Shown: positions 1 to 10,900 of the stretch, piece after piece
Position numbering within the stretch: position 1 is the first letter of the stretch
How the letters are laid out: the number at the start of each line of letters is the position of its first letter
Source: Rhizobium sp. BK399
GTDB lineage: Bacteria; Pseudomonadota; Alphaproteobacteria; Rhizobiales; Rhizobiaceae
DNA: 64,000 bases
Reading direction: 5' to 3'
Assembly (NCBI RefSeq): GCF_014194695.1
Contig: NZ_JACIAH010000007.1
Span: 124,001 to 188,000 of the forward strand
Program-made: the position numbers and the translations under genes
The notes under the pieces: model-generated
Seen by the model: the letters and a program-made list of their open reading frames with translations, nothing else
What the model was told of the DNA's origin: nothing
Database searches by the model: none

Positions 1-1732
1 CTTCCATCAGGTGAGCGGCGATCTTCTTGGCCTTGGCTTCGACCTTGTCGAGCGCCTTGACCACGGCCGACATGCCTACGGCGCCGGAGCGTGAGCCATA
101 GGTGCCCATGCCCATCTGCACCTTGTCGGTGTCGCCGTGGACAATCGACACGCTGTCCAGCGGAACACCGAGACGATCCGAAATGAGCTGCGCGAAGGTC
201 GTTTCATGCCCCTGTCCGTGGCTGTGCGACCCGGTGAGCACCTCGATGGTGCCAACCGCATTGACCCGTACCTCGGCGGATTCCCATAGACCGACGCCCG
301 CACCAAGCGAGCCGACCGCCTGCGAGGGAGCGATGCCGCACGCCTCGATGTAGCAGCTCATGCCGAGGCCGCGCTTCAGGCCGCGGCTTGCCGCCTCTGC
401 CTTGCGCGCCGCGAAGCCGTTCCAGTCGGCGGCCTGCATGGCGGCATTGAGTGATGCCTCGTAGTCACCGGCGTCATAGTTCATGATGACAGGCGTCTGG
501 TGCGGGAAGGAGCGGATGAAGTTCTTCCGCCGCAGCTCGGCCGGCGAAATGCCAAGCTCGCGGGCTGCCGTTTCCATCGTCCGCTCGAGCAGGTAGGTGG
601 CCTCGGGGCGACCAGCGCCACGATAGGCATCAACCGGCGCGGTGTTGGTATAAACCGTACGCACATTGGCATGGATGGCCGGAATATCGTACTGGCCGGA
701 CAGCAACGTTGCGTAGAGGTAGGTCGGAACCGCCGACGAAAACAGCGACATGTAGGCACCGAGATTGCAGATGGTATCGACTTTTAGCCCAATGATGCGG
801 TGGTCGCTGTCAAAGGCCATCTTTACCTTGGAGACATGGTCGCGGCCATGGGCGTCTGTCAGGAAGGCCTCGGTTCGGTCCGAATTCCATTTCACCGGCA
901 CGCCTGTCTTCTTGGAAGCCCAGAGACAGACGATCTCTTCCGGGTAGATGTAGATCTTCGATCCAAATCCGCCGCCAACGTCAGGAGCAATCACCCGCAG
1001 CTTGTTCTCGGGCGCGACGTTGTAGAAGGCACTCATCACGAGACGGGCGACGTGCGGGTTCTGGCTAGTCGTGTAGCAGGTGTAGTGATCTTCGGCGGCG
1101 TCGTAGATCCCGAGCGCAGCACGCGGCTCCATCGGATTGGGCGACAAGCGGTTGTTGTGGATCTCTATTTCCGTGACATGCGCCGCTGCGGAAATAGCCT
1201 TGTCGGTTGCAGCACCGTCGCCGAGTTCCCAATCGAAGATCAGATTGTTCCGAGCTTCCGGATGGATCTGGGGTGCACCGGACTTCAGTGCGTCGACAGC
1301 CTCGACGACAACGGGCAATTCGTCGTAGTCGATTACGACGGCCTCTGCGGCGTCCCTGGCCTCTGCGAGCGAGTCGGCAACCACGATGGCAACAGCATCG
1401 CCAACGTAGCGGACAGTCTCGACCGCCAGCGGACGCCAAGCCCCCATCTTCATTGGCGAACCATCCTTCGAATGAATCATCCAGCCGCAGATGAGGTTGC
1501 CGATGCCGTCTGCAAGCAGCTGCTTGCCGTCAAGCACGTCGATGACGCCCGGCATGGCCTTGGCCGAAGCCGCATCGATTCCCGTGATCCTGGCGTGTGC
1601 ATGTGGACTGCGGATGAAATAGGCGAATTTCATGCCCGGCACGACCATGTCGTCCGTGTAGCGGCCCTTGCCGGTCAAGAACCGTTTATCTTCCTTGCGT
1701 GCGACGCGTGCACCAATTCCTTCAACACCCAT
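1..1732 (-). CDS. coxL: Form II aerobic CO dehydrogenase-like large subunit (molybdenum hydroxylase), 3' end outside window
   Basis: The reverse strand reads as one open frame from an ATG at 1732 to the left edge (about 577 residues), so the C-terminus is missing. It matches the molybdopterin-binding large subunit of the xanthine oxidase/CO dehydrogenase family, including a PDVGGGFGSK segment. The active-site loop at residues about 369-375 reads AYRGAGR. In this family that marks form II (CoxL-like) enzymes; true form I CO dehydrogenases carry AYRCSFR. The start is supported by GGGAGGA seven bases upstream. coxS lies 82 bases upstream on the same strand, and a medium FAD subunit (coxM) would be expected beyond the left edge, giving the S-L-M order typical of form II operons. 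The physiological substrate may be an aldehyde or N-heterocycle rather than CO. Confidence 0.9.
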   Translation of the reverse strand, partial: MGVEGIGARVARKEDKRFLTGKGRYTDDMVVPGMKFAYFIRSPHAHARITGIDAASAKAMPGVIDVLDGKQLLADGIGNLICGWMIHSKDGSPMKMGAWRPLAVETVRYVGDAVAIVVADSLAEARDAAEAVVIDYDELPVVVEAVDALKSGAPQIHPEARNNLIFDWELGDGAATDKAISAAAHVTEIEIHNNRLSPNPMEPRAALGIYDAAEDHYTCYTTSQNPHVARLVMSAFYNVAPENKLRVIAPDVGGGFGSKIYIYPEEIVCLWASKKTGVPVKWNSDRTEAFLTDAHGRDHVSKVKMAFDSDHRIIGLKVDTICNLGAYMSLFSSAVPTYLYATLLSGQYDIPAIHANVRTVYTNTAPVDAYRGAGRPEATYLLERTMETAARELGISPAELRRKNFIRSFPHQTPVIMNYDAGDYEASLNAAMQAADWNGFAARKAEAASRGLKRGLGMSCYIEACGIAPSQAVGSLGAGVGLWESAEVRVNAVGTIEVLTGSHSHGQGHETTFAQLISDRLGVPLDSVSIVHGDTDKVQMGMGTYGSRSGAVGMSAVVKALDKVEAKAKKIAAHLME

Positions 1733-1814
1733 GATGTCCTCCCAATGGGGTTTCGGGCCTGGCATTCCGCCAAAGCGAATCGTATTCGGCAGTCAGCCAG
1801 ACAATTCCTGAGAG

Positions 1815-2306
1815 CTATTCGGCCGCCTGCTTGGCGGTGCCGTGCATCTGTTCGTTGGCAGACAGGACGGCTTTGACGATGTTGTGATAGCCGGTGCACC
1901 GACAGATATTGCCGTCGAGTTCATGGCGGACCGTCTGTTCGTCCAGCTGGCCGCCGTGGCGCGAAATCATGTCGACGGCCGTCATCACCATACCCGGCGT
2001 GCAGAAGCCGCATTGCAGACCGTGATGCTCCTTGAAGGCGGCCTGGACAGGATGCAATTCACCGTTGCTGGCGAGCCCCTCGATAGTGGTGACCGTGGAA
2101 CCCGACGCTTGGACAGCAAGGATCGAACAGCTCTTCACCGACTTGCCATCCATGTGAACGACACAGGCACCGCATTGGTTTGTATCACAGCCGACGTGGG
2201 TTCCCGTCAGGCCGAGTTTTTCGCGAATAAAATGGACAAGAAGCGTACGCTCTTCACAGTCACCGCTGACTGCCCGGCCGTTCACCGTCAGTTTCACTTT
2301 CGCCAT
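1815..2306 (-). CDS. coxS: Form II CO dehydrogenase-like small subunit, 2x[2Fe-2S]
   Basis: A 163-residue iron-sulfur subunit of a molybdenum hydroxylase. The N-terminal plant-type ferredoxin domain holds C40, C45, C48 and C60 ([10 protein letters not shown]). The second, helical [2Fe-2S] domain has C99, C102, C135 and C137 (QCGFC and CRC). These clusters pass electrons from the Mo site in the large subunit to an FAD subunit. The frame extends 23 codons further upstream, but the ATG at 2306 is chosen because GAGGAGG lies just before it and [10 protein letters not shown] is the usual beginning of the family. It is the first gene of the operon and precedes coxL. Confidence 0.93.
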   Translation of the reverse strand: MAKVKLTVNGRAVSGDCEERTLLVHFIREKLGLTGTHVGCDTNQCGACVVHMDGKSVKSCSILAVQASGSTVTTIEGLASNGELHPVQAAFKEHHGLQCGFCTPGMVMTAVDMISRHGGQLDEQTVRHELDGNICRCTGYHNIVKAVLSANEQMHGTAKQAAE

Positions 2307-2571
2307 GATTTCCTCCTCGCGCCTCCTCCAGGCACGGACGGTATCATTTGACGTTTTCGCTTTAGGATCAACCACTACTTTCGGGAGGTTAGTTAAATTC
2401 GCCGTGTCCGGTTGCGTCGAATTTGGACGAAAGTTGCAGCTCCATTGTGCGAAAGGTGGGCATCGAAGGCAGGCTGCTCTTTTTGCGCCACAGTTTGACG
2501 ACTAGCATGACAAAAACAAGAATCAGGGACGGCCACCGCTCTTTCGAGGGCGACCAACCTAGGAGAAGAAT
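2307..2571. other. Divergent intergenic region between coxS and a small lipoprotein gene
   Basis: Non-coding stretch of 265 bases that must hold promoters for the cox operon (leftward) and the lipoprotein gene (rightward). I found no clear palindromic operator or strong promoter match. An AGGAGAAG ribosome-binding site at about 2561-2568 serves the lipoprotein gene. Confidence 0.5.
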
Positions 2572-2838
2572 TTGATTAAGAAGATTGTTGCATTCGCTTT
2601 GATTGGATTTTCGATTGCAAGCTGCACGCCGACCCAGCAGGGCGCCGGTATCGGCGCTGCCTCCGGCGCAATTATCGGGGGTGCAGTAACAGGCAATGTT
2701 CGTGGCGCTGCGGTTGGCGCGGCGATCGGCGGTGTATCTGGCGCCCTCATCGGCCGTGTCGCCGAGCAGCCGGGACAGTGTTATTACCGCGACCAGTACG
2801 GTCGCCGGTACATCGACGATTGCCGCGGCGGCTATTGA
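2572..2838 (+). CDS. Small glycine-zipper outer-membrane lipoprotein
   Basis: An 88-residue precursor starting with TTG, preceded by AGGAGAAG at ideal spacing. A short hydrophobic signal peptide ends in the lipobox IASC at residues 15-18, so C18 would be the lipidated first residue. The middle (about residues 24-62) is a glycine-zipper segment rich in GAxxG repeats, of the kind found in 17 kDa antigen/SlyB-type and YMGG-like proteins. The tail is polar with two cysteines and several Tyr/Arg residues. The gene stands alone and ends in a strong terminator. The biochemical role is not known; an envelope structural role is inference. Confidence 0.8.
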   Translation: MIKKIVAFALIGFSIASCTPTQQGAGIGAASGAIIGGAVTGNVRGAAVGAAIGGVSGALIGRVAEQPGQCYYRDQYGRRYIDDCRGGY

Positions 2839-2857
2839 GCGGCGCAAAACTGTCTCG

Positions 2858-2894
2858 AAATCCCGGGTGTGAAGCCCGGGATTTCTCGTTTTTT
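2858..2894 (+). terminator. Rho-independent terminator after the glycine-zipper lipoprotein
   Basis: Perfect 10-bp stem AAATCCCGGG / CCCGGGATTT with a 7-base loop, followed within a few bases by a six-T run. It lies 20 bases after the stop codon. Confidence 0.92.
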
Positions 2895-3007
2895 CCACCA
2901 TTTCAGCGGCCAGGCGATTTAAAACGGTACACGCCGAGGAAATTTGCCGCTAAGGTTGCCGCCGGCCGGGGGGCGCGAAGCAATTCTAGTGTAACCAAAA
3001 GCGGCGG

Positions 3008-4939
3008 ATGCAGATTAGAGGGCAGGCACCGAAACCGGGTATAGCGTATCGGCGCGCAGGCACCATACTGGTGGTCGCGGCGGCATTCGCGTTTTCGCCG
3101 GCTTTGATCTCGGAGGCTTTCGCCTTCAAGCTTTTCGGCATCACATTGTGGGGCAAGGATGACGACTCGGCGGCCGACCAAGTGCCTGATCCTGTCCGCT
3201 ACGATGTCACGCTCACGACCGACAGCAGCGATCCGGATCTCAAGGAAGCACTGGAAAACAGTTCACGTCTGGTGGGCGACAAGGATCGACCCGTGTCGGG
3301 CGACCTCGGCGTCGTCGTCAAGGCCAGAGACGATCGCGAACGGCTGATCGCCGCCCTTTATGAGAAGGCGCGCTACGGCGGCGTGGTGACAATCAGAGTC
3401 GACGGCAGGGATATCGACGCTCTTCCGCCCAATCCGACCTTCAATCGCTCACGCCCTGTCCCGGTTACGATCAACGTTGCTGCGGGTCCTGTCTTCAAAG
3501 TTCATGAGGTTCAGTTCGGCGGCGACGCCGCGCGCCGCAACCCCGCAGACTACGATCTTGCTCCCGGCGAGACGGCTGGCTCGTTGACCATCATCAAGGC
3601 CGGCGACACGATTGTCGAACAGTTGAAAAGCGAAGGCCGGCCGCTGGCGAAGCTGACGACTCGCAAAGTCGTCGCTGACCACAGGACGAACACCGTCGAC
3701 ATTGTTCTCGCCGCCGAAGGCGGTCCGGTCGCGCCGGTCGGCGACGTCGACGTCACGGGCGCAAAGGCCGTAAGACCGGGCTTCATCCAGCGCTACTCGC
3801 GGCTGAACAGGGGCGAGCAATATTCGCCCGAAGCATTGAAGAAAGCCGGAGAGCGACTGCGCGCATTGGGGGTCTTCTCCAGCGTGACCATTCACGAGGC
3901 AGACGCTCTGGCACCGGACGGCACATTGCCGATGACGATCGAGGTATCGGAGGGAAAGCAACGCTATCTCGGTATCGGCGCCCAGTATTCGACCACGGAC
4001 GGCTTCGGGATCAACGGCTATTGGGGTCACCGCAATCTCTTCGGAGAAGCGGAAGCACTGCGCATCGAAGGGTCGGTGGGCCGCCTGGGCGAAACGACCA
4101 ACGTTGGCGATCTCGACTATTCAGCAGGTGTCACCTTTACCAAGCCCGGCGCGTTCGTTCCGGCCGCGACCCTCCGGGCCAGCATCCTTGCCAAAACCGA
4201 GAACCCCGATGCCTACACCGCAAAGCTCGTCACTGCGTCCCTCGGCCTTTCCTACGAACTGTCCGACTTGGATACAATAACCGGCGCCGGCGAGGTGAGC
4301 TGGGAACGTGATGACGATGCCTTTGGCAACAACAGCTACCTGACCTTCTCACTGCCCTTGCAGTACGACCGCGACGCACGCGACAACAAGTTCGACCCGA
4401 CCGAAGGCTATCGGGGAATGCTCAAGGCGACGCCAAGCTACGAGGCCTACAACGGCACCTTCTTCTCGAGCGTCGAGGGCTTGATCACCGGATATCACGC
4501 GTTGGGAGCGGAGGACCGCATCGTTCTTGCCGGCAAGCTTTCCGCAGGCTTTCTCGTAGGGGCAGACGACCTCCAGAACATTCCTGCTACACGCCGATTC
4601 TTCGCTGGCGGCGGCGGCTCGGTTCGCGGCTTTAGCTACCAGGAGATCTCGCCCAGGAACGCGGACAACGAAGAGACCGGCGGAGCATCCTATGTCACTG
4701 CATCGTTCGAGACCCGCGTAAAGATCACCGATACGATCGGCATAGTGCCGTTCATCGATGTGGGGACGGTTTCAGCCGACATCGCGCCCGATTTTTCCGA
4801 CATTCGGGCGGGTGCGGGCATCGGCATTCGCTATGCGACGCCGTTTGGTCCATTGCGGCTTGATTTTGCCGTGCCACTCAACAAGTACGAGGATGGCACG
4901 GATTACGGTATCTACGCCGGCATCGGCCAGGCATTCTAA
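3008..4939 (+). CDS. tamA: TamA, outer-membrane Omp85-family assembly factor
   Basis: A 643-residue precursor. Residues 1 to about 40 form a long signal peptide (basic start, then a hydrophobic run ending near SEAFA). POTRA domains follow, then a C-terminal 16-strand-type surface-antigen barrel from roughly residue 310; the FFAGGGGSVRGFSYQE segment matches the Omp85 conserved RGF motif and the chain ends in Phe as outer-membrane barrels do. Together with TamB it forms the translocation and assembly module for inserting some outer-membrane proteins and for envelope lipid homeostasis. The tamB gene begins 56 bases downstream on the same strand, the standard arrangement. Size is close to the family norm. 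Confidence 0.93.
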   Translation: MQIRGQAPKPGIAYRRAGTILVVAAAFAFSPALISEAFAFKLFGITLWGKDDDSAADQVPDPVRYDVTLTTDSSDPDLKEALENSSRLVGDKDRPVSGDLGVVVKARDDRERLIAALYEKARYGGVVTIRVDGRDIDALPPNPTFNRSRPVPVTINVAAGPVFKVHEVQFGGDAARRNPADYDLAPGETAGSLTIIKAGDTIVEQLKSEGRPLAKLTTRKVVADHRTNTVDIVLAAEGGPVAPVGDVDVTGAKAVRPGFIQRYSRLNRGEQYSPEALKKAGERLRALGVFSSVTIHEADALAPDGTLPMTIEVSEGKQRYLGIGAQYSTTDGFGINGYWGHRNLFGEAEALRIEGSVGRLGETTNVGDLDYSAGVTFTKPGAFVPAATLRASILAKTENPDAYTAKLVTASLGLSYELSDLDTITGAGEVSWERDDDAFGNNSYLTFSLPLQYDRDARDNKFDPTEGYRGMLKATPSYEAYNGTFFSSVEGLITGYHALGAEDRIVLAGKLSAGFLVGADDLQNIPATRRFFAGGGGSVRGFSYQEISPRNADNEETGGASYVTASFETRVKITDTIGIVPFIDVGTVSADIAPDFSDIRAGAGIGIRYATPFGPLRLDFAVPLNKYEDGTDYGIYAGIGQAF

Positions 4940-4995
4940 CATACTGGCAACCCGCGGCGCCTTCGTGTGCCTTGAGCCGCCACAGAAACGGAGTA

Positions 4996-7900
4996 ATGTC
5001 CGCGCCCATGCAGACACTGGCGAAAATCTTGAACTGGATCGTGCGGCTGCTCGGCTATTCCGTCGGCACCCTCCTCATCCTGCTTGCCATCGCCATCGGT
5101 GTTTTCGGCTTCACATCCTTTGGCGCGCGCATCATCACCGACAGGGTCGCCTCCAGCATCTCCAACCGGGACATGACCATCAAGGTTCAGGAGCCGGAGG
5201 GACTGCTGACGGGTGGCCTGCGGGCGAGCCAGATTGTGCTCTCCGACACCAAGGGCGTCTTCGCTCAGGTCGATGGCCTTGCCATAAGCTGGAATCCGCT
5301 CGCGCTCCTTACCGGCAGGTTCCATGCAAGAAGCATTGAAGCTACGGCTATTCACGTGCTGCGGCAGCCGGTGCGCACGCTACCGTCGCGCCCGGCCGCA
5401 ACAGGCGAAGCCGACACCGGCTTTTCGTTGCCGGTCAAGATCGACATCGACAAGATCGCCCTGCCGGAAATCAACCTTGCTCAACCTCTGATCGGACGGG
5501 CTTTCTCGCTTGCCGCGGACGGCAGCATGCGGGCCGACAATGACGGGGGCAATGCGTCGATCAACGTGCATCGGCACGATGCCCCGGATGCCAAGCTGAT
5601 CGCAGATGCCGCCTTCCTACCGGACCGCAATCAGTTGCGGCTCAAGGCAAAGCTGACGGAACCGAAGGGTGGGCTGCTCGCTGGCCTGCTGGGGCTGCCT
5701 GGCAACCCGGCGGTGGAGATTGGCTTGACGGGAGACGGACCCCTCTCGGATTGGCGGGGACAGCTGCAGGCCGCTCTCGATGGACAGCAACGCGCCTCGA
5801 TCGAGGCGCATCACACCCTGACGCCGGAGAACCTTCATCACCTTGACCTGAAGGGCGGCGGCGACCTCAGCTCGCTGCTGCCGGCCGCCTTCCGTCCGCT
5901 CTTTGCGGGACAGACGAACATCGACGTCGCCGCGAACTTCGACAATAGGGGCAAGATCGACATCCAGACCGGCAATCTGGCGACCGGCGCCGTTGTCATC
6001 GCGGCATCAGGCACGCTCGATCCAAAAGGCAACAACAGTCTTAACGCCAATCTGTTGGGAACGTCCGGGCCGGTTGATTTCCGCTGGCCTCTGGCTGACG
6101 GTGAAGCCCGTCTCCTGGTAGCGGGTATCAATCTTTCGTTGACGGGCGACGCGAAGGCTTCCCGCCTTAATGCCAGCGCCTCGCTCGATTCGGCCGCCTT
6201 GCCACAGGCGACGATGGGCAACGTGAAGCTGACCGCCAAGAGCGACAACTTCAATCTCGCCGGTCGCACGGGAAGCGTTCAGATTACGCTTGCCGCAGGT
6301 GACACGTCATTCGTCAATCCCGACATCGATCGTGCCATCAAAGGCCCGGTCACGATCACGCTGCCGTTGCAGATCTCCCCGGACGCGCTCGGCTTCAACG
6401 GTGCCACGATCGAAAGCGCGGCAGCGAATGCAAACCTCAACGGCTCCTATAAGCTGAGCGCCAGCGCGATTACGGGCAACATCAAGCTGACTGCTCAACC
6501 GGCCGTACTGCCGCCGGCGGTCGCAACCCGTTTCAATGCTCCGATCGTCATCGAGGGTCAGGTTGCGGGAACGATTCCCTCGAAGTTCAACATCTCGAAC
6601 CTCTCCATCAAGTCGAACGCGCTCGAAGCGACCGGCCAAGTGGTGCTCGACGAGGAGAACCTCGACGCCAACCTTTCCGGTCGCATTCCCAACGTTCAGG
6701 CGCTGCTGGAAACCGCATCGGGCGAGCTGAACTATCAGCTGAGCGCAAAGGGGAATGTCTCTGCTCTCGCGGTAGCGGCTAACATCAAGGGGCCGTCGCT
6801 CGTGATGGCCGGGCGTCAGGTCAAGCAACTCGAGCTCAATCTTTCCGGAACGGCCGACCCTAATGCGCCAAAGGCGCAAATCACGGCGAGGGGCGCGATC
6901 GACAACCAGCCAATCAACGTCGCCACGGCAGTTCAGATCGTCCACGGGAAGGTGCAGCTTCCGTCGATTGCCGGCGACGTTGGCAAAAACCGACTGACCG
7001 GCCACCTCGAACTGTCACCTGCTTTCGAGCCGACCGGACAGGCGACGTTTGACTTTCCGGATATCGGCCTTCTCGCGGCACTGGGCGGACAGAAGGCGGA
7101 AGGTGACCTGAAGGGATCGGTCGATATTGCCAACGACAGCGGTAAGATCGCCCTCAAAGTCGTCGCATCCGGCAGCGGCCTGAAGCGCGATACCTTTGCA
7201 ATCGTCGGCCCCGATATCAACGTCGCTGTTACCGACCTCAAGGCTTTTGCCGCGACGGGCACAATCACCGCGCAGGAGCTTGCCTCCGGGCCTAACAAGG
7301 CGGAGAGCCTGGCGCTCAATTTCACGCAGCAGCAGAACCGGACAAACTTCGATCTCGGCGCCACCTATGACGCCAATCCGTTGGTCGCATCCGGCAGCGT
7401 CGAAGTGAACGCCGGCACGACGCTGCTTCGCCTGGACCGCTTCTTGGCCAAACCCCGCAACATCCAGGTAGAGCTTGCATCGCCGTCAGAGGTGTCGATC
7501 AGTGGCAGCACGGTGACGCTGAGCGCCGTCGAACTGAAGACCGGCGACGGCTCGGTTCACGTCAGCGGCACGGTCGGCGAAACTCTCGATATCAAGGCTG
7601 ACATCCGGAACCTGCCCGCAAGCCTGGCCAATAGCTTCGTTCCGAAGCTCGATGCCGCAGGCACGATCTCGGGCAAGGTTGCCGTGACCGGAACGCCAGC
7701 GGCACCCATCGCCAATTTCGACCTGGATTGGAAGGACGCGGCCACGAGCCAGACAAAGGGCGCCGGCCTTTCGCCCCTGGCGATCGATGCAAGCGGGACG
7801 TTTGCCAACAACACGCTGGACTTTGAAACGAACGCCAACGGCAAAGGCGGAGTCTCGCTGAAAGCCGCCGGCAGTGTCGTCACTGGCGGCCCGGATGCGC

Positions 7901-10900
7901 AATCGCTGAAGGTCGATGCGGATATCATCAACATCCCAGCGGGCTTGGCGAACGCATTCGTTCCGGACCTGGCTGCCGAAGGTTCGATCTCGGGCAACGT
8001 CACCGCAGCCGGAAAGCTGCCAGCACCGACGCTGGACTTCAAACTGAATTGGAAGAATGCCGCAACGAGCCAGACCCGAAGTGCGAAGCTCTCATCGCTT
8101 GGGCTGACGGCGAGCGGCAATCTCAAGGACAACATTCTCAACTTCGATGCCGACGCACGTGGCAGCGGCGGCATGTCACTGCAGGCAAGCGGCAATTTCG
8201 TCGTCGCCGGCGCCGAGGCTCAAACACTGAAACTCGATGGGCAGATCGCCAACATTCCGGCCGCTCTCGCCAACGGGTTTGTTCCGAATCTTGCCGCAGA
8301 AGGCATGATATCGGGAACCATATCGGCCACCGGCAAGTTGCCGAAGCCAGCGGCAACCTTCGATCTCACCTGGAAAGACGCCGCCACCAGCCACACCAGG
8401 GCAGCGCGCCTTTCGGGCATGCGCTTGGCAGCGAAGGGCAACTTCGCCGATGAAAAATTGAACGTCCAGGTCGACCTTACGGCCAATGGCGGTATGGCGC
8501 TGAACGCCTCCGGCAATGTCTCGCTGGCAGGAACGACAATCGAAAACCTCACTGCTGATGCAACGATACGCAACGTTCCAGCGAGCCTCGCAAACGCCTT
8601 CGTATCCGGTCTCGGCGCCAGCGGCACGGTCTCGGGCACGGCATCCGCGTCAGGTACACTGCAACGGCCGACGGCAAGCTTCGACCTGACTTGGAAGGAC
8701 CTCGCGACTGCCCAAACCAAGGCTGCTCGGCTCTCTAGCCTCGTGCTCGGCGCCAAGGGCACATTCGCCAACAATGTGCTCGACTTCCAGACAAATCTGA
8801 CTGGCGATGCAGGTTCCGCTCTGTCGGCGAACGGCAAGGTTACTCTCGAAGGTACGACCGTGAAGAGCCTGCAGGCGGATGCGACACTGAGCAACCTTCC
8901 CGCCGCGCTGGTGAACAACTTTGCCCCCGATCTTGGTGCCGAGGGAACGATATCGGGCACGGCGACCGCGTCCGGCTCCCTCCCGATTCCCGCCGTCGAT
9001 TTCAAGCTCAACTGGAACAATGCAGGGACCCGCCAGACCAGGGCGGCCGGCCTTTCGGGCCTCACGCTGAATGCGTCCGGCAATGTCGCGGATAACAAGA
9101 TCGCCTTCGATGCCACCCTGACCAGCAGTCGCAGCAGCCTCCTGAGGGCAAAGGGAACGGCAAACCTGCAGGGAGCGAGCGTCCAGGGTCTATCGGTCGA
9201 TGCCGACATCGCGAATCTTCCCGCGAGCCTCGCCAACGGATTTGTCCCTGGTCTGGGAGCGGAAGGGACCATCTCAGGCACGGCAAAGACGTCTGGGACT
9301 CCGAGCAATCCGATCATCGACTTCAACCTGGATTGGAAGGACGCGGCAACCACGCAGACACGGGCATCCGGCATCCGGCCGCTTTCAGTAAATGCAGGCG
9401 GAAAGCTTGCGAACGGTAGGCTCGATTTTACGACGAACCTCAGCGGCACCGGCGTGTCGATGAAGGCCGGCGGCAACTTCATCATCGCCGGGCAGAACGC
9501 CCAATCGCTGACGGTCAATGCTGACATCTCCAATCTTCCCGCCGGGCTTGCCAACGCATTCGTTCCTGGGCTTGCGGCCGAAGGCAATATTTCGGGCACC
9601 GTCAGGGCATCGGGCAGGCTGCCGGTGCCTGCTGTGGACTTCAACCTTGACTGGAGAGGGGCAGCGACTAGCCAGACCAGAAGTGCTGGGCTTTCGCCGC
9701 TTAGCATCGCTGCGAACGGAAGACTGCAGGACAACCGGCTGACCATCGACACCAATGTGGCCGGCGACAGCGGCCTATCCCTGCGCGGCGGCGGCAGCGT
9801 CACCATTACCGGCAATCGCGCCTTGGACATGCGCTTTTCCGGCAGTCTGCCATTCGCGGTCCTCGGCTCACAACTCGCGGCCCAGGGTTTCGTCGCCGAT
9901 GGCACTGCCAACCTCAATCTGCAGATCGCCGGAACCGCCGCCGCCCCGTCCATCAACGGGACCGTGGCGACCAGCGGCGCGAGGTTCGTCGATGTCCGGC
10001 GCAACCTTGCGATCAACAATCTCGCGGCAGACATCCGGTTCAACGGCAACGAAGCCGTCATCTCCCGGCTCACCGGTCAGCTCGCCAGCGGCGGCAGCAT
10101 CTCGGTTTCTGGCAGCGTCGGGATACAGCCCGCTTCCAATTTCCCCGCCAATATCGACGTCAGGCTCGATAGGGCCGTCTATGTCGATGGAACGCTCGTC
10201 GTGGCGACCGTCGATGGCACGATCGGCTTGCGCGGTCCGCTACTCGCAAACCCCACCCTGAACGGCAGGCTGCGGCTCGAAAGAGCCTCGATCACCGTCC
10301 CAGAGAGACTGCCGACCTCGCTGCGTGAGATCGACATCAGGCACATAAACGCCCCGAAAAGTGTTCTCGCCCAGCTGCGCGACGAGACCCAGCAAGGGGC
10401 ACGCGCGAAGTCCAACACCATCAATCTCGATCTTCAGTTGGACGCACCCTCGCAGATCTTCGTGCGCGGCCGCGGTATCGATGCTGAACTCGGTGGTAGC
10501 GTCACGATTCGGGGAACGGCGGCGGCGCCGATCGTTTCGGGTGGTTTCACCATGCGGCGCGGGCGCATGACGATTCTCAACCGGCGCCTCGATTTCACCA
10601 ACAGAAGCCGGATCAGCTTCGCCGGCGATCTCACCCCCGCCCTCGATATGGAAGCCAGCTCGACGTCCGGCTCAACGACACTGACGGTCAATGTGGCGGG
10701 ACTGGCCACGGACCCCTCAATCACCTTCTCGTCGTCGCCGGCCTTGCCGCAGGACGAGGTTCTGGCGCAGCTGATCTTCGGCCAGTCGATGTCCAGGCTG
10801 TCGCCGGTTCAAATCGCCCAGCTCGCCGATGCAGTCAGCCAGCTGGCCGGCGGCCGTTCCGGATCGTTGTTCCAGGGCCTTCGCAACCAGCTCGGCGTCG

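Noticed and set aside
7609..9843. 321-base repeats considered as a CRISPR-like or mobile repeat array
   Set aside because: The period is a multiple of three, the repeats are diverged and lie wholly in the tamB frame; they are protein repeats.
8220..10073. 617-codon antisense open frame within tamB
   Set aside because: It mirrors the repeat array in GC-rich DNA; Pro/Ser/Ala/Arg-rich with no motif. The sense TamB frame is certain.
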